From positions 2,614,001 to 2,678,000 of the forward strand of contig OY829546.1 in NCBI GenBank assembly GCA_963691705.1: DNA of 64,000 bases, in the 5' to 3' direction. The DNA comes from Viola odorata (lineage: Eukaryota; Streptophyta; Magnoliopsida; Malpighiales; Violaceae). The notes under the pieces are model-generated. The model saw only the letters and a list, made by a program, of their open reading frames with translations. It had not been told where the DNA came from and ran no database searches. Every line of letters begins with the position of its first letter. The stretch's first letter is position 1. A program made the translations under genes and the position numbers. Of this stretch, positions 11,804-24,243 are shown one piece after another.

Positions 11804-13987
11804 GGGAAAGTAAACTCAGCTCTGACTGCCAGCGGAAATGCTGGACTCAAAGTAGCATCAGCTGGTGGGGGTAGAAGGTTTTCAGGTATTGCACTTGTTC
11901 CTCCGACAGGAAAATTGAAGCCTAGAAAGGTACTACTTTTCATTTCAACTTTTTTTTTGATTACTACTTAGATATTTTAGGTGATTCTTGTTGTTATTAC
12001 ACAAAGAGAAACAGTAATCTATGTTGATATTATCAGGTTCTTTTCCCTTACGAGGAACTTATCAAACTTTAGAACTCAGACAAGCCAGCATTTGCTCCTT
12101 GTGGGCTCTTAAATTGTGGAAACAGGTTTAATACTTGCGCTCTCTTTATTAATTGACAAATAAATAAGTCATGTGACACTCGCATTAATGTATGGTAATT
12201 ATGTTATACTCTATTTTGCGCTTCCATATTCTTCTCTCAGATTATTTTATTCAAATATTCATTTTCTCTTCTGTACAGTTGCTTTGATAATGTGGTTCTA
12301 CAATGTCTAACATACACGCGGCCACTTTTTGCTTTCTTGTTGCAGAGTGGCCATCAGCGAGAATGTAAGTCTGTCTCTTTGAATTATTATTATTATTTTT
12401 CTTTTCATTCTATTTCTAAGTGGAAGCTTGGACAAGATTCATCACTCTTCACAACCTTTTTGTTTTGCAGACGTAATGATTGGTGCTTTCCCTGTGTATT
12501 TCAAGGCCATGTCGGAAGAGCAAGCCAAAGTTCTCTTCCATTTTCACCAATGAATATTCTCTCTCGGTTACCTAATATTGGTGGTAATCTTGGCTATGGA
12601 AGACAGGAGGATGCTCACGAGTTCATGAGGTTCATATTATTTTCGTTTGATCTATTAGACCTATTTATTTATTACTCATCAATGATGTCGTTTGTGAGAT
12701 GTAAAAAGGGCTAAAAGGGCCTCAAGAAGGAACTTGTTTGCTAGTGGACTGCCTTTTCCATTGGTATACACACCGTGATAATGCAAATCTTTTCTGGATT
12801 TTTGTAGGTTTGCCATTGATACAATGCAATCTGTGTGCCTTGATGAATTTGGAGGTGAAAAAGCTGTCAATCCTGCCACACAAGAGACGACTATTATTCA
12901 GCATATATTTGGTGGTCACCTTCAATCTCAGGTTATGCATCAAATAGGTGAATGCCAGTTGATTTCATATTAATTTTTCTTTCTGTAGTTCCCATATTCT
13001 TGTCTTAGAAGTTTTAGCAGGAACTTTTGGATGCCATGTTGCTTTGGCTTCAGTAAATTGTTCTTCTCTTGGTTGCACCAATTCGTGCAAATCAAAAGAG
13101 AGCAACTGAAGTTGTCTTTATTGTTTGAGAAGCTGGATGTAGAATATATGTTAGTGAATAAACTTTGATGGGGATTAGGGAAGACCATTGGGATCTGTCT
13201 TTTATACACTTTAGTGATAATTTAGAAAACAGTCGTGGAATATCCCATCACTGTAGGCAATGATTTCTTCTTTTTAGTGGGCGTTTGCCTAAACTGTGTT
13301 TTGTGAATAGTATTATTATTCCCATCATTATAGGATTTAAGTTGTGAGTTTAGCATGGTCTTGCTTAGTAACAATGTATGGCATGGTCTTGTTTAGTATC
13401 AATAATCTATGTACTTACTTAAACTAGCGCTGCCTCATCTTTTGGTTCATGTACTAACAGATATGATATGTATTTTCTTTTTGATGTCTTAGGTTATATG
13501 CGCAAAATGCAATAAGACTTCAAATCAGCTTGAAAATATGACGGATTTAACAGTTGAAATTCACGGGGATGGTGTATCCTTGGAGGAGTGCCTTGATCAA
13601 TTCACAGACAAGGAGACGCTTCATGGAGACAATATGTACAAATGTGATGGGTATGGCTTTTATCTAGTATTTTGAAGCTCAAGACATTGGTTCATTGACT
13701 TTGCATCTTGTGTCTTCTTACCATGAATCGCCATATGCATTTGATATGAGTAAGCTTGTACAAACACTCTTCTAGGCATATTCTTTTAGTAAGCAGTTTT
13801 CAACATTCACTTTTAAGTAACCAGCTATCAAAGTAGTCTCGGTATTCTGTAGTAGCATAACCATGGGTTTATCTCCTCCTGATGCTTGAACCCAATCTGA
13901 TATTATTCTTGCCATAGGTGTAATGACTATGTCAAGGCATGGAAGCGTCTTACCATTCGACGGGCTCCAAATATTCTTACTATTGCC
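11804..13987 (+). pseudogene. UBP16-like ubiquitin-specific protease fragment (5' part of a fusion)
   Basis: Spliced exons 11804-11929, 12037-12125, 12279-12364, 12471-12629, 12808-12931, 13493-13650 and 13918-13987 read as the catalytic region of a plant UBP15-19-type deubiquitinase. They show GLLNCGNSC (Cys box; Asp follows where Ala-Asn is usual), [29 protein letters not shown] zinc ribbon cysteines (ICAKC, MYKCDGC) and [11 protein letters not shown]. Breaks: TAG at 12070-12072 within LIKL-stop-NSDK, and exons 3 and 4 do not join in frame (one base missing at the 12471 acceptor). The N-terminus (MYND finger) is absent, and the fragment ends before the His box. At about 13987 it switches into BIG sequence in a different frame. 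Confidence 0.88.
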
Positions 13988-16779
13988 TTAGAGATGCTTC
14001 ATACACAACACAACCACTTGAGCTACTAAATGCCTTGAGTTTCGAGAACCTAAAAGGGCCCACGGTGCCAGTTACAGATCTTGAGGTTAATACTGGAGAT
14101 GGTGTAAATAACCATCAGTTTGGTGCAAGTGAAAATGGAACCCCAAATAGTCGTGGTCATGGTCCTGGTGCACTGGTCTTTTCCGACCAGAGTCAAGAAT
14201 CAGGGTTACATAGTGGTATGGATGGATCAGAAGGTTAGTAGTCTCTTCTTTCCCCTCTGTTCAACTGTGCAACACTACAATAATTATCTATGATCACAGT
14301 TCTTACTTGCACTGCTGAGCCACATCGCCCAACCCAGAGTTTCATCGTGTTCAATGGCTGTATTTAAAAACTCCAGTTTTCATTTTTGTAGGCCTTCCAT
14401 CACCTTCAGGAAGAACTCGGAAACCTGCTGAAGCTGGTAGCCTCCAGAGGAATCAAACTATAGGTCAAAGATTTATGGGAAATATGATGGATAGCGTGCT
14501 CCTCAGAAGTTTTACCTCTAAATAGAAGGGCCGCATTTCAGATGCCTCTGTACCATCTTCTCCAATCAAGGTACTCCGCTCCTCATTGTTCTGTTCCTCT
14601 GCGAGGTTCTTCTTCTCATACACGGATACTAGAAAGCTAAGACTAGTTGGACCCCAATTTTGAACCTTGGAACTTTGTCTCTACGGGTCATGTGTTTGTT
14701 GCATACATTGCTTAATTAAACTAGAGTGTTTGTCGGTGATGGTAAAAGAAAAGAGAGTATTCACATGCTGTTGATGAAAAAGAACTTGCAAAGCAAATTA
14801 AAGGCTTATCAATTTTAGTGCATGGTCATTTTTTGGTGTTTGCAATTAATAGTTTTATTTTCTCCATTTCATGCTTGGGTCTTATAAAGTCTCATCTATG
14901 TAGACCAATTGAAATCACATACCTTCCTATTTTTTGTGCACGCTTACCTTTTCTTCTCTTCCCCTCAAGTTCTCTTTTTCTGATCTATTCTTTGCTGTAG
15001 GTTCCTGATACTCTGGAGCTTGATACCAAAGAGGAGGAGGAAAGCCCATTGATGACAACTGTTAGGGGGAAGTGCATCACTCAATTACTACTTCTTGGTG
15101 CCATTGATAGTATTCAGGTAATATTGCTTTTCTCTATTTCGAATTTGTTCATTTTTATGTATTCTCCTAGTGCCCCATCTTTCTCAAAAACCATATTTCT
15201 TAGAATGATAATGTATGATTGGAAGGAAAGGGGTGTAATAAACATGTTTTGTTACAATCTCAGGGGAGGGTTATTAAGGGGTCAACATATAGTCCACTTT
15301 GGTGCAATGGGTTAAAATGCTCTATTTTTTTTCCCTTGAACTTCTAAGTTATGATCCACTACTTTGTTTATGTACACATTTTGAGAGGAACCAAAATACA
15401 TTTACTTGACAACTTCTCCAAAATAATTATTATTTAAATACTTGTTAATAAGTTTATAAGACATGGTAGTTCACACATACCATGATCATTTCCGATGAAT
15501 GTGGAAAGCCAATCCCTTAAAGCCGTAATCTCCAAAGTGTCTGTACAGAAACTAGTTTTTCAAATCAGTTGTTTTCTCTACTACCTTTTTGTTTTCAGCT
15601 GTGGTGAGTGGTTGGGGAGAGGTTTGTTAATGCATCTTTTGATTTTGTGGATCAAGCAAAATGGTTTCTTGAGTCAGTTTTTTCCAAAATTTGCAGAAGA
15701 AGTACTGGAGCAAGTTGAAAGCACAACAGAAGGTTGCTATTATGGACATTATATTATCCATGTTAGAGTTTGCAGCTTCATATGATTCTTCAAATCTCAG
15801 GATGCGCATGCACCATATTCCCGTTGATAGGTGAGATTTTTTTTTTTTTTTATCTTTCCATTTTATGTTCCTTCGATAAGAATCCTGTTCTGTGATAGAA
15901 CATATAGTATCAGTACATCTTTAGCAGGCCTCCTCTAAACCTTCTTCGTCAAGAACTAGCAGCAACAAGAATATATCTGGATGTGTTACAGAAAATCACT
16001 TCAGGCTTTGATGCCAACAATGAGCAAGACTCTGGGGATGAGAAGATTGAAGGAATAGCAGAAGACAAACTCGTTTCTTTCTGCGAGCAGGTACTGAGGG
16101 AAGCATCCGACCTCCAGTCCGGCCCAGGGGAGACTGCTAATATGGATGTTCATCGTGTTCTGGAGTTACGCTCGCCTGTTATTGTTAAGGTACTGAAAAA
16201 TTCTCTTAGCATTTAAAACTAAGTTGCATTCCTTATATCAGATACATTGTAAAATGAAAAAAAATAGAAAATTAAATTACTTAAAAGATATATGGGTTTA
16301 CTTGATACATTGATGGGTCTTTTTCTATGATTACTACGCTAACAGAGCATCTTCTTTTCCCTTTTGGCTCTTCCAGGTCCTTAATGGCATGTGCTTTATG
16401 AACAATCAAATCTTCAAACGACACTTGAGAGAGATTTATCCTTTGCTTATGAAACTCGTGTGATTCGATCAGGTACCTCCCCTGTTACTCTGGTTCCGTA
16501 AGTTGAAGCTGTTTGTATGTTGTAATACCCGATCTATGCACCATAATATCACCTACTAAGAAAATGCACAGACTATACAGCGAAACCCACCATCCCTATT
16601 CTTCTCACCCAAAGAGCAAAGCTTAAAACTTCCGTTTAAATGTCGTCTATTCTGTAGTCTAGATTGTTCATGGTTTTTTTCTTCGAAATGCTGATCACTT
16701 CTTTCCTTTTGGCTAGATGGATGTTCGCGGAGCACTTGGCGATCTTTTCATAGTGCAGTCGAAAGCTCTGCTGCCATAG
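13988..16779 (+). pseudogene. C-terminal fragment of a BIG-type ARF guanine-exchange factor (3' part of a fusion)
   Basis: Exons 13988-14233, 14392-14570, 15001-15117, 15697-15830, 15928-16189, 16377-16472 and 16717-16779 encode the C-terminal end of a BIG1-5-family Sec7 ARF-GEF (trans-Golgi/recycling traffic). They read from [20 protein letters not shown] through [34 protein letters not shown] and LRMRMHHIP to [14 protein letters not shown] and the end DVRGALGDLF...KALLP. Nonsense codons: TAG at 14523-14525 (TSK-stop-KGR) and TGA at 16461-16463 where the family has paired cysteines before DQ. The splice sites stay good, so the copy came from genomic DNA rather than mRNA. The Sec7 domain itself is absent. 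Confidence 0.9.
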
Positions 16780-17599
16780 TAGTCCTAGTAATTTATCTTT
16801 TCAAGAGATGATTTCCTCAATGCGTGTCGTAGCTGATCTTTCTTGCATCATTCTCAGCATTTTTCTTCTCTCAGCTGATCTTTCTCGCATCGTTCGTAGC
16901 CCTTTTCTTTGGCGTATAGCTCTTTCTTTTTAAATGCTTATTTTTGTGTTTTTTTGCTTATAGTGTATTGGGTCGTTATTTTAGGTTTGCTTTACTTTTA
17001 AAGCGAGCGAATGTTAGTGTGTAGGAACCAAATCTGGTGGATGAACAGAAAGAGGATGGAAAGTAGGATGATGAGATACACGGAGTTGACAATTGATTGT
17101 ACTTGTACCATTTTATTCTGTGATATAACGGAAATTAGTTCTTGTTGTTATTCAAGAAATCGCATCTGTGCCATGTTGCTCTCTTATCTTGAATTTGAAG
17201 TTTTCTTCATTTTCCTTTTTCGTAAGATGACATGATAGTGCTTGTTCAGGACGAATCGGAAAAAAGAAAAGAAACAGATGGAGTTGCCTGTAACAAGTGT
17301 AAAAAGAATGCTGGGTAAATTATGGTGAACCAATCTGGCAAATGAGTTTTGAAGAACGCACTAGATTGATGTACCTGAATTCTGATTCTACAATTACAAA
17401 TAAGTTTATTGATACAATGATTGTACAATATGGTTTATCTCAATTTACTTCTCGGTCGCTGATGTGTGCAACAAAGGGTTAGCCACTTTCGGGCGAAATT
17501 ACTCCGAATGTGCTGTGGAATTGCAAAACCCACTTTACAACCACTGTTGAACTTGCACTGCATTCTTTTTAGGGAGCTAGTTGACCAAAATAGGGTTAA
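16780..17599. other. Downstream of the UBP/BIG fusion
   Basis: The first several hundred bases look like the 3' UTR and flank of the BIG parent gene (T-rich, no ORF). From 17250 to 17600 I see nothing identifiable. Short ORFs here look random. Confidence 0.4.
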
Positions 17600-17878
17600 A
17601 TCTTCCACCATTCCTAAAGTATGAACAGAAAGCGGAATCTTGAATCAAATGGCACGACGGAGAAGCTTCGAGAACCAAGGAGCTTCCATTTCTGATTAGT
17701 CGAGCAATCTCTAACGAAAGCGGCTTGTCCTGTGGGGTAAGGAACTGGCCTATCCACTCGGGTAACAGGACGTCCTCCACAATGCCCTTAGCAAAACAGG
17801 ACAGCAACTTTGGAACCAATAGTTTACCCTGCTGCTTATACCAACAGATGCTTGGACATAATCCTTCAAACAGACTTG
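17600..17878 (-). pseudogene. Unidentified coding-like fragment, inverted paralogue of 24899-25172
   Basis: The minus strand reads VPKLLSCFAKGIVEDVLLPE, then WIGQFLTPQDKPLSLEIARL and SLVLEASPSCHLIQDSAFCS. The same protein-like stretch occurs on the plus strand at 24960-25150 with small indels that shift its frame. Keeping coding sense through independent copies suggests an exon of a real gene elsewhere. I do not recognise the family. Confidence 0.6.
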
Positions 17879-18686
17879 AGGATATAGGAGAAAAAAGCGG
17901 GCCGGGACTAGACCCGGACCCGACTAAAAAAGGGGTCCGAAATTTAGGATCCGGTCCCAGCCTGAATTAATTTTTTTTAAAAGAAAACATTTATAATTAG
18001 TTTAAATACTAAATAGTTTGATACTTTTTGATCAACGTATTTAAAAAAATTACATGGAATCATACAATCAAACAAAAAGAAAAAAGGAAGGAAGTACTTG
18101 CCATAAAAGAATAGAAAGAAGCAAAGAAAACCCAAAAAATTAGAAACAGAAAGCGAATGAAGAAAGAAAAAAGAGAGAAAGGTGCAGATAGAGTTATGCT
18201 TGGGTCGCTTCGTTTAGAAAACACAAAAGAGTCATCTTTATAACTTTTAACATAAAGAAATCTAAATATGCGAATGGTAGAAGTGGTGGAAGGCAAGAAA
18301 AAGAACCAGGGAAGCAGTAGTGGAGTAGGAGAAGTAGCAGTTGTTGCAGATATGCGTGTTCATGGTGGTGATGATAGTAATTGCAAATTCAGTAGAAATG
18401 GAACCAATTTCTCAGTACTCCTCCTTTTCCTTCTTTAATTTTAATGCTAATCACACCTTATTTGTTGAATCTATAATAATCATAACTATATAGTAATAAT
18501 GATAAAGATTATAAGTTCATAAATTAATAATTTAAATATTTTTATTTACAATTACATATTAATTTTTTTTTTTAAATTACGTAGTTTAGGTATTAAATAC
18601 ACCATTTTGAATAAATAATATATATACTTAATAAAATTAGTTAATATGCTTCTACATCTGGAGTAATTTTACACCCCTACTTCTAA
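17879..18686. other. AT-rich intergenic DNA
   Basis: It includes a short GC-rich run (about 17895-17965) with repeated GGACCCG/GGGTCCG words, then simple AT-rich sequence. The 3' end is presumably the promoter of the NYN gene. No gene is supported. Confidence 0.4.
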
Positions 18687-21189
18687 TTGCCTTCAAAAAC
18701 CGTCTCAAAACCAACTTTGCAGCCATGTTCTCCAAACGCCGCCTCTCTCCGTACTCTCTTCTTCCTAACTCCATCTCGATCGCTGTCCCCGTACTCTATA
18801 TTCCTCGCTCAATGCTCCACTTCTTCTCCTTCTCATCTCACTCACTCTCACGATTCGAGAAACGTGAAGGTCTCGGTGTGGTGGGATCTTGATAAATGCA
18901 CTGTGCCTCTTGGTGTAAACGCGGTTAGAGGGGCTCAAGCCATCACAGCCGCCATCGAATCTAGTGGGATCAAAGGGCCTATTCAGATCACAGCCTTTGG
19001 TGATATGTTGCGGCACGCAAGGACTAATCAAGAGGCCCCTTCTTCCACTGCGATCAAATTTACTCATATTCCTCACGGTTTGCTCCCTTTTCAGTGTTCT
19101 GTTGGACACTTTTGTTATCATTAATGTTGAGTTTTGTTGGCATAGATTAAGAAATTGATTGAGGTGTTAACGTTGATTTAACATCACTGCTCTTATGGTC
19201 TGCATGATCGATTGCACTTGTCAAGTGGCTGACTTGCGTGGTTTGGAGTTTTGTTGGATTACTAGAATACAATTGTTGATTGGGGATTTTAATCTCATCC
19301 ACGGGTCTTGGTTCCTTTCTAAAGATTTCTAGTGCCATCATATAAATTATTGTCTTTCTACATAGGTAGTTCTTCAGTAATACATATATCTTGTGTAAAT
19401 GTTTTATTATTATCGAGTTTCTCTATAGAGATTTCTCTTTTATCCAGTTTACAATGTGGCATACATTATGTATGTCGGCACCCTGTTACTAATGAGTTTT
19501 ATGACACCCTAATTTTTTTCATTCCTACTCTTGTTCCCTTGGACAATCGATCCACTTTGACAAGTGAAGTATTTTTGTGAGGTAAGGCTATTGTGGAATT
19601 GGCTGCCTGAGTGGTTCTTCACCCTATATAGGCAACCAGGTGATTCATTGATTACATACTATTCTGGAACAAACCGGAAAGGTGGCAAAAACATGAGGCA
19701 GCCATCCATCATCTCAATCCATAACCATCAAGCCATTTTGGTGCCGAAAGCATTTTTTATATATTGTATTTCTGATTTTCATCAAAAGTGCATGGTAGAA
19801 TCCATTTAGCTTTGTCACACCACTGGGTTCTGTTATTGTCTCTTCTTTTTCTTCGGACTGTTATTGTCTCTTCTTTTTCTTCTCCGAAAGGACTGGGAAT
19901 TGTTCTTTATTCATAGTAGTTTAAGTTCAGAATTTAGTTTCTTGTTTTGGCAGTTATCTAACTTTTCAAATTATCTGACAATGTAGGTGGGGACAGTGCT
20001 AATAGGTCCCTCTTCATAGATCTTATGTTTTGGGTTTCACAAAATCCACCACCTACCCATCTTTTTCTCATTATTGTTGATAAAGGCTTCACAAGCACTT
20101 TACATTGCTTAGGTACGCAGAATTACAATATATTGCTTGCGAGCAAAGAATCTGCTCCTGCTTCTCTAAAAAGTGCTGCAACTATCATGTGGAATTGGGA
20201 TGATTTGGTCAGAGGGAAAAACTTAACTGGGAGGTATTTTAACCAGCCCCGTATGGACTCTTGGTATGGTCATTATGAAGGGCCTCTTGAGCACCCTGAG
20301 AGACCTGCTTTTGATCAAACTCATCAGCTCTTTTCTCAGGATTCCTTTTGGAGAGACATGCGAACCTTTATCAACACAGACCTAGGATCATTCATTATTG
20401 CAGAATCAAATAATAGGTTTGTGATCTATTTCCGTATTAGTATTTTTCAGATCTATTGATAGTCCCCGTGAGTCTATTTGTTTCTTTAGTTTTTAACAGG
20501 ATTTCCTGATCTTTAAAATTTATAATAATCACAAAATGTGGGTTGAAAGAAAAATTGAGAATGTGTTTGAAAAACTTTTTGAAAATTCAAGGTGCTGCAT
20601 TTTTATTTTTGATAAACTGATTTGAACTTATCACCTCCTAAGAAATCCTGTATTGCATATAGTAACAATATATAAATGCCCTCGACAAGAACATTTGAAT
20701 TCATAAACTCTTTTCCTTTTCTTTCATGGCAATTTCTTTTAACCTTCATGATCTTGCTAGACTCCATGTCCTGTAGTTTCCAATGATAGAATGATTTTAC
20801 AAATTATATTTCAGCAGTCGCAGCCAGTCATGTGCTAACCCTCCCAGTATATTTGATTTGTCAGGGAAAAGCTGGCATACTATCTGCAGAAGTACGGACC
20901 TTCCGTGCTCAAATCTGTCACGAGAAGTGATGTCCTTCTTATGGTGGATAGGTTGGTATCAGAGAAGAAGTGGGTGTTGGAATCTCCATATCTTATAGAA
21001 CCATTCAAGCTCCCTTCTGCAAACTCAGACGGTACGGACTCTGATTACAAGTTTGCCTACTCAGATGATGATTCTTCAAGATTCAGAATAAGAAAAATCA
21101 AAATGGCCATGAGCACTTTTGTGCTTTCTTGTGGTTTAGATTCTTGTTTCGTCTACTTACTTACTGTTGGAATTTTATATTATGTTTGA
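18687..21189 (+). pseudogene. Degenerate NYN-domain (limkain-b1-like) protein gene
   Basis: Three exons (18687-19077, 19987-20416, 20865-21189) join in frame to about 380 codons. Order: an S/P-rich possible organelle-targeting leader; NYN/PIN-like core (VKVSVWWDLDKC, GVNAVRGAQAITAAIESSG, ITAFGDM, RSLFIDLMFWVSQNPPPTHL, NYNILLASKESAPASL, AATIMWNWDDLVRGKNLTG); then a LOTUS-like segment (KLAYYLQKYGPSVLKSV to EKKWVLESPYLIEPFKL). Oddities: no ATG in this frame before the NYN core (18687 is TTG), while an ATG at 18726 opens another frame that soon stops. Family motifs WWDxDN, ADRS and SGDKDF appear as WWDLDK, ANRS and VDKGF, so several acidic metal-binding positions are gone. The ribonuclease is probably inactive and the gene perhaps dead. 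An inverted partial copy lies at 28.9-29.6 kb. Confidence 0.7.
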
Positions 21190-21371
21190 AAATTAAAATA
21201 TTAAGTACTTTATTATTTAGCAATGACATAGTCAACTCGAGTGGTTTGATACGGTTGCAAATATTATGGCATGAGATTTTATTGTTGTTGCTATTTATGT
21301 GGTATGATATTTTAGTAATTATATATTAAATAGGTACTTGTTAATATATATAGAGGATGATGGTTCTACAT

Positions 21372-21515
21372 AAAAAAAATATAGATGAAACAAGTAAGTT
21401 AACATAAGAAAAAAATATAGATGAAACAAGTAAGTTAACATAAGAAAAAAATATAGATGAAACAAGTAAGTTAACATAAGAAAAAAATATAGATGAAACA
21501 AGTAAGTTAACATAA
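21372..21515. repeat. Four tandem 36-bp repeats
   Basis: Four almost perfect units of a run of A followed by TATAGATGAAACAAGTAAG and TTAACATAAG. The 36-bp period is a multiple of three, so an accidental ORF on the minus strand shows a repeated LTYLFHLYFF motif. It follows the NYN gene by about 180 bp. Confidence 0.95.
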
Positions 21516-22179
21516 GTGTATATTATATAATAAATGATATTATAGTCTGGAGAAATTATTGTGAGTTTATGCCTATTTGTCGCTTCGGGAAGCTTTTGGT
21601 TGCATCCAAAAGTTTCAACGATTATCGGATCTTCGGAAAAAACCATTATCATACAATCATCCCGTGTAAGAGGGGCATTTCTTCTTTGAGGGTAGCGCCT
21701 CGTGGCGTGCTTCAATCAAATCAGACTATTTCTATCCTTATATTTGTTATTTAAATTATCGATTTATCAAATATACTAGTTATTTCTTGTGTCCCTTATT
21801 TGATCTTTTATATTATCAACTATGTATTTTGGTGTATATTAATCTATATTAATTTATAATTTATAATTTATAATTTTGTATGGTCTGATTTAGGTTTGGC
21901 AGTATGGGTTGTAAATACTACTTCGATTATGTATATGATTTATGCACTTTTTTAAACATTGTATTTGTATTTATTTTGAGATTCATTATCAATGTATTAA
22001 TAGTATTACTTTCCTATAGTACATAACAAGATTCTCCATCAGAAGTAAATAATATGCACACGTGTCTTTTAATTTGTTAATGGAAAAATATATTAAAAAA
22101 GAGAGGTTGATTTAATATATTTTCCTTTTTGAAATTGAGACAAAATAAAATAAATGTTCAGACTCAGACATTTTTGACA
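21516..22179. other. AT-rich intergenic DNA
   Basis: Nothing recognisable apart from short TTATAATTTA repeats near 21850. It ends at the left edge of the duplicated block. Confidence 0.4.
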
Positions 22180-22395
22180 TAGTTGCTATTGGGTTGGATT
22201 GAGATTTATAGTAGTATTTTTTCAGGAATTATTCCTAATCTGGGTATTATGCATCCAGACTGAGACACTTGTATTGAACTAATCGGTAAATGTTTCTGTT
22301 CCTGTGCCTATTATCTGTTTGATTGTCTAGTGCTTGAATGGCTCTTTCTTTTCACTTTGTTAATGGTGAAATGTTCTTTGCTTGATGGTCTGCCA
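22180..22395. repeat. Paralogous copy of 6905-7110
   Basis: It starts AGTTGCTATTGGGTTGGATT and ends CTTGATGGTCTGC with few mismatches to the first copy. The flanks differ on both sides, and the MTR4-like exon that follows the first copy is absent here. Confidence 0.9.
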
Positions 22396-22829
22396 TCTAT
22401 TAAATAACTCACTTGGAATATCATCTGAGCACCACTGTGGTTTTAGCTTCCATGTGTCCTACAGAGTAGTCGCGTACACTTCAGTTAGTGTTGTGAACTG
22501 TGGTCGGCAACCTGGTTTATTAATCCATGTTTAACTTTTGATGGTTTCTGAAAGATCTGGTCACATCAGAATTAAGTGTCTGACTTTTGCATTGTACATT
22601 TTCATAGGCTAGGTTGTTTTTTTCCCATGTGCGATCTTTTTTGTTGGCTGTCATACATTTTGGATCTTTTTTATGAACATATTTCTGGATTCTCTCATGT
22701 GAAGCTCATGGTTTTTCATATTGTAAATCCAACTCCAACTGTCTTGCACTAAGCTTCTGTTCTTTCCTCCAACCCGTAATAGGAGAAAACGAGGCCCTAA
22801 TTTGATCGTTTTCCATCAGCATTCTTCCA

Positions 22830-23590
22830 TTGCCACAGCAAATGGGTCATATGAATATATGATGGGTGCTGTTCATATTTTTTGCTTTGTCCAGTTCACA
22901 GCAATATAAATTGTATGGTAAATATGATGGGTGCAGAACAAGTTCGCTTAACTGGTGTGTGACATCTTTATGGTGTAGCTTCTAGAGAGTTAACTTGTAC
23001 CAGGTCGGCAGATTGCTGACATCAAACTAAAAGAATGCTTCATAGTGGTGACAGGACTTACCGGTAACTCGCATTGTATCTCCAGGATAGGATCGAATCC
23101 TTCTGCCCTAGAATGTGGCATACTATTTAATCATCCAGTATATTTGTCTGAAATATTTGGTTCAAATAGTAATACTTAAATTTATTATTGGCCAAATGGC
23201 CCAAATCCTTGAAAACTAACGCTTGATCTGATATTATTACTATGACTCTTGACACTTGATTCTACTCATCTTTGAAAACAGAGGAAAGAGATTGCCTGAT
23301 CCCATAAGTATAAAAATCACGCGCATCACATACCACTACAAAGATCAGATAACTAACGCAAAAAAAAAATCAAAAATTTCATAAATATGTTTTTTACTAA
23401 CTTTTTCCCCAGGTGATTTTTAAAAGCTTTAGAAGGTAATTAGTAACAACGAGATGATACACCAGAAACTTCCTTACAATTGCTTACCTGCCAATATCAA
23501 GCATTATAAAGTCCGGAGGCGAACAAAGAAGAAACGAGCGACATAGTTGACAAAAGAATGGGATTAACCTTAGGAAGATCTAATCATTTC
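22830..23590. repeat. Direct repeat with 25150-25910; its right part copies the SHH 3' flank
   Basis: About 760 bp shared with 25150-25910. The right half, from CCAGGATAGGATCG at 23083, copies 7556-8320 (SHH downstream region) without the Stowaway MITE. The left half, CACAGCAAATGG to TGTATCTCCAG, has no counterpart in the first block. No reading frame is kept. Confidence 0.88.
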
Positions 23591-24006
23591 CTTGAACATG
23601 CTGAAATTAGGCACCTATTAGTTAGAATTAAAATATCAGCAGTAATGTAGATCTTTTCCTTGAACATGCTTAAAATTGCCCTTGATGACTAAAAAATGGG
23701 GACAGCAACGAAGAAACTTAAGAAATATGAATTAAGTTAATCCCTTCCAGGGATCAATTTAATCCAAATATCTTAAGGTTGCACACTCACTATCGCTCAT
23801 GTACATAGTTTTTATAGCCATTGTATAAGAGTATTCTTTCCGATGTGGTAATTCCAAATATCTTCGGTTTTCTCTCTTTTGATTTGATCATCTGCAAGAC
23901 ACCATCCCATTAATTTCAGAAAGAAATGAGACGTGCAATGATTCAAATGCACAGATCCTGGTGGCAAAAAATCATCTTCCCCACGCCCTATCTCTGTAAT
24001 ATGTAC

Positions 24007-24243
24007 CTGAACAATGCAGTCGACAATGAGACTCCTAGATTGACTGCGACTGTTCCGCATAAGAACCACAAACGGCTTGAGAATGTTATTCTGGAAAGTG
24101 AAATTGGCGAGTTCGGCGCGTTCCAAATACTTCATACCAAGCTGCCTAAGGGAATCTATGGCATACATTGCAACTTTCTCATCATGATGCCTTCCGCCAG
24201 AAATGAAATGGTTTGCTAACACGGACCATATTCTAGCCCAGAC
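24007..24243 (-). pseudogene. Single exon of a BIG-type ARF-GEF (region after Sec7)
   Basis: The minus strand has an open 79-codon exon with good borders: [66 protein letters not shown] and SLIVDCIVQ, then a GTACAT donor. This is a well-known conserved block of plant BIG proteins downstream of the Sec7 domain. It does not overlap the BIG piece at 13988-16779 and points the other way. A short upstream piece (YSSLVY) may be the end of the previous exon. No other BIG exon is nearby. Confidence 0.9.

Noticed and set aside
21372..21515. Regular repeats as a CRISPR array
   Set aside because: There are no unique spacers; the units are directly abutting, and the genome is plainly a plant nuclear genome.
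21319..21715. Minus-strand ORFs with repeated LTYLFHLYFF motif
   Set aside because: A product of the 36-bp tandem repeat in AT-rich DNA.
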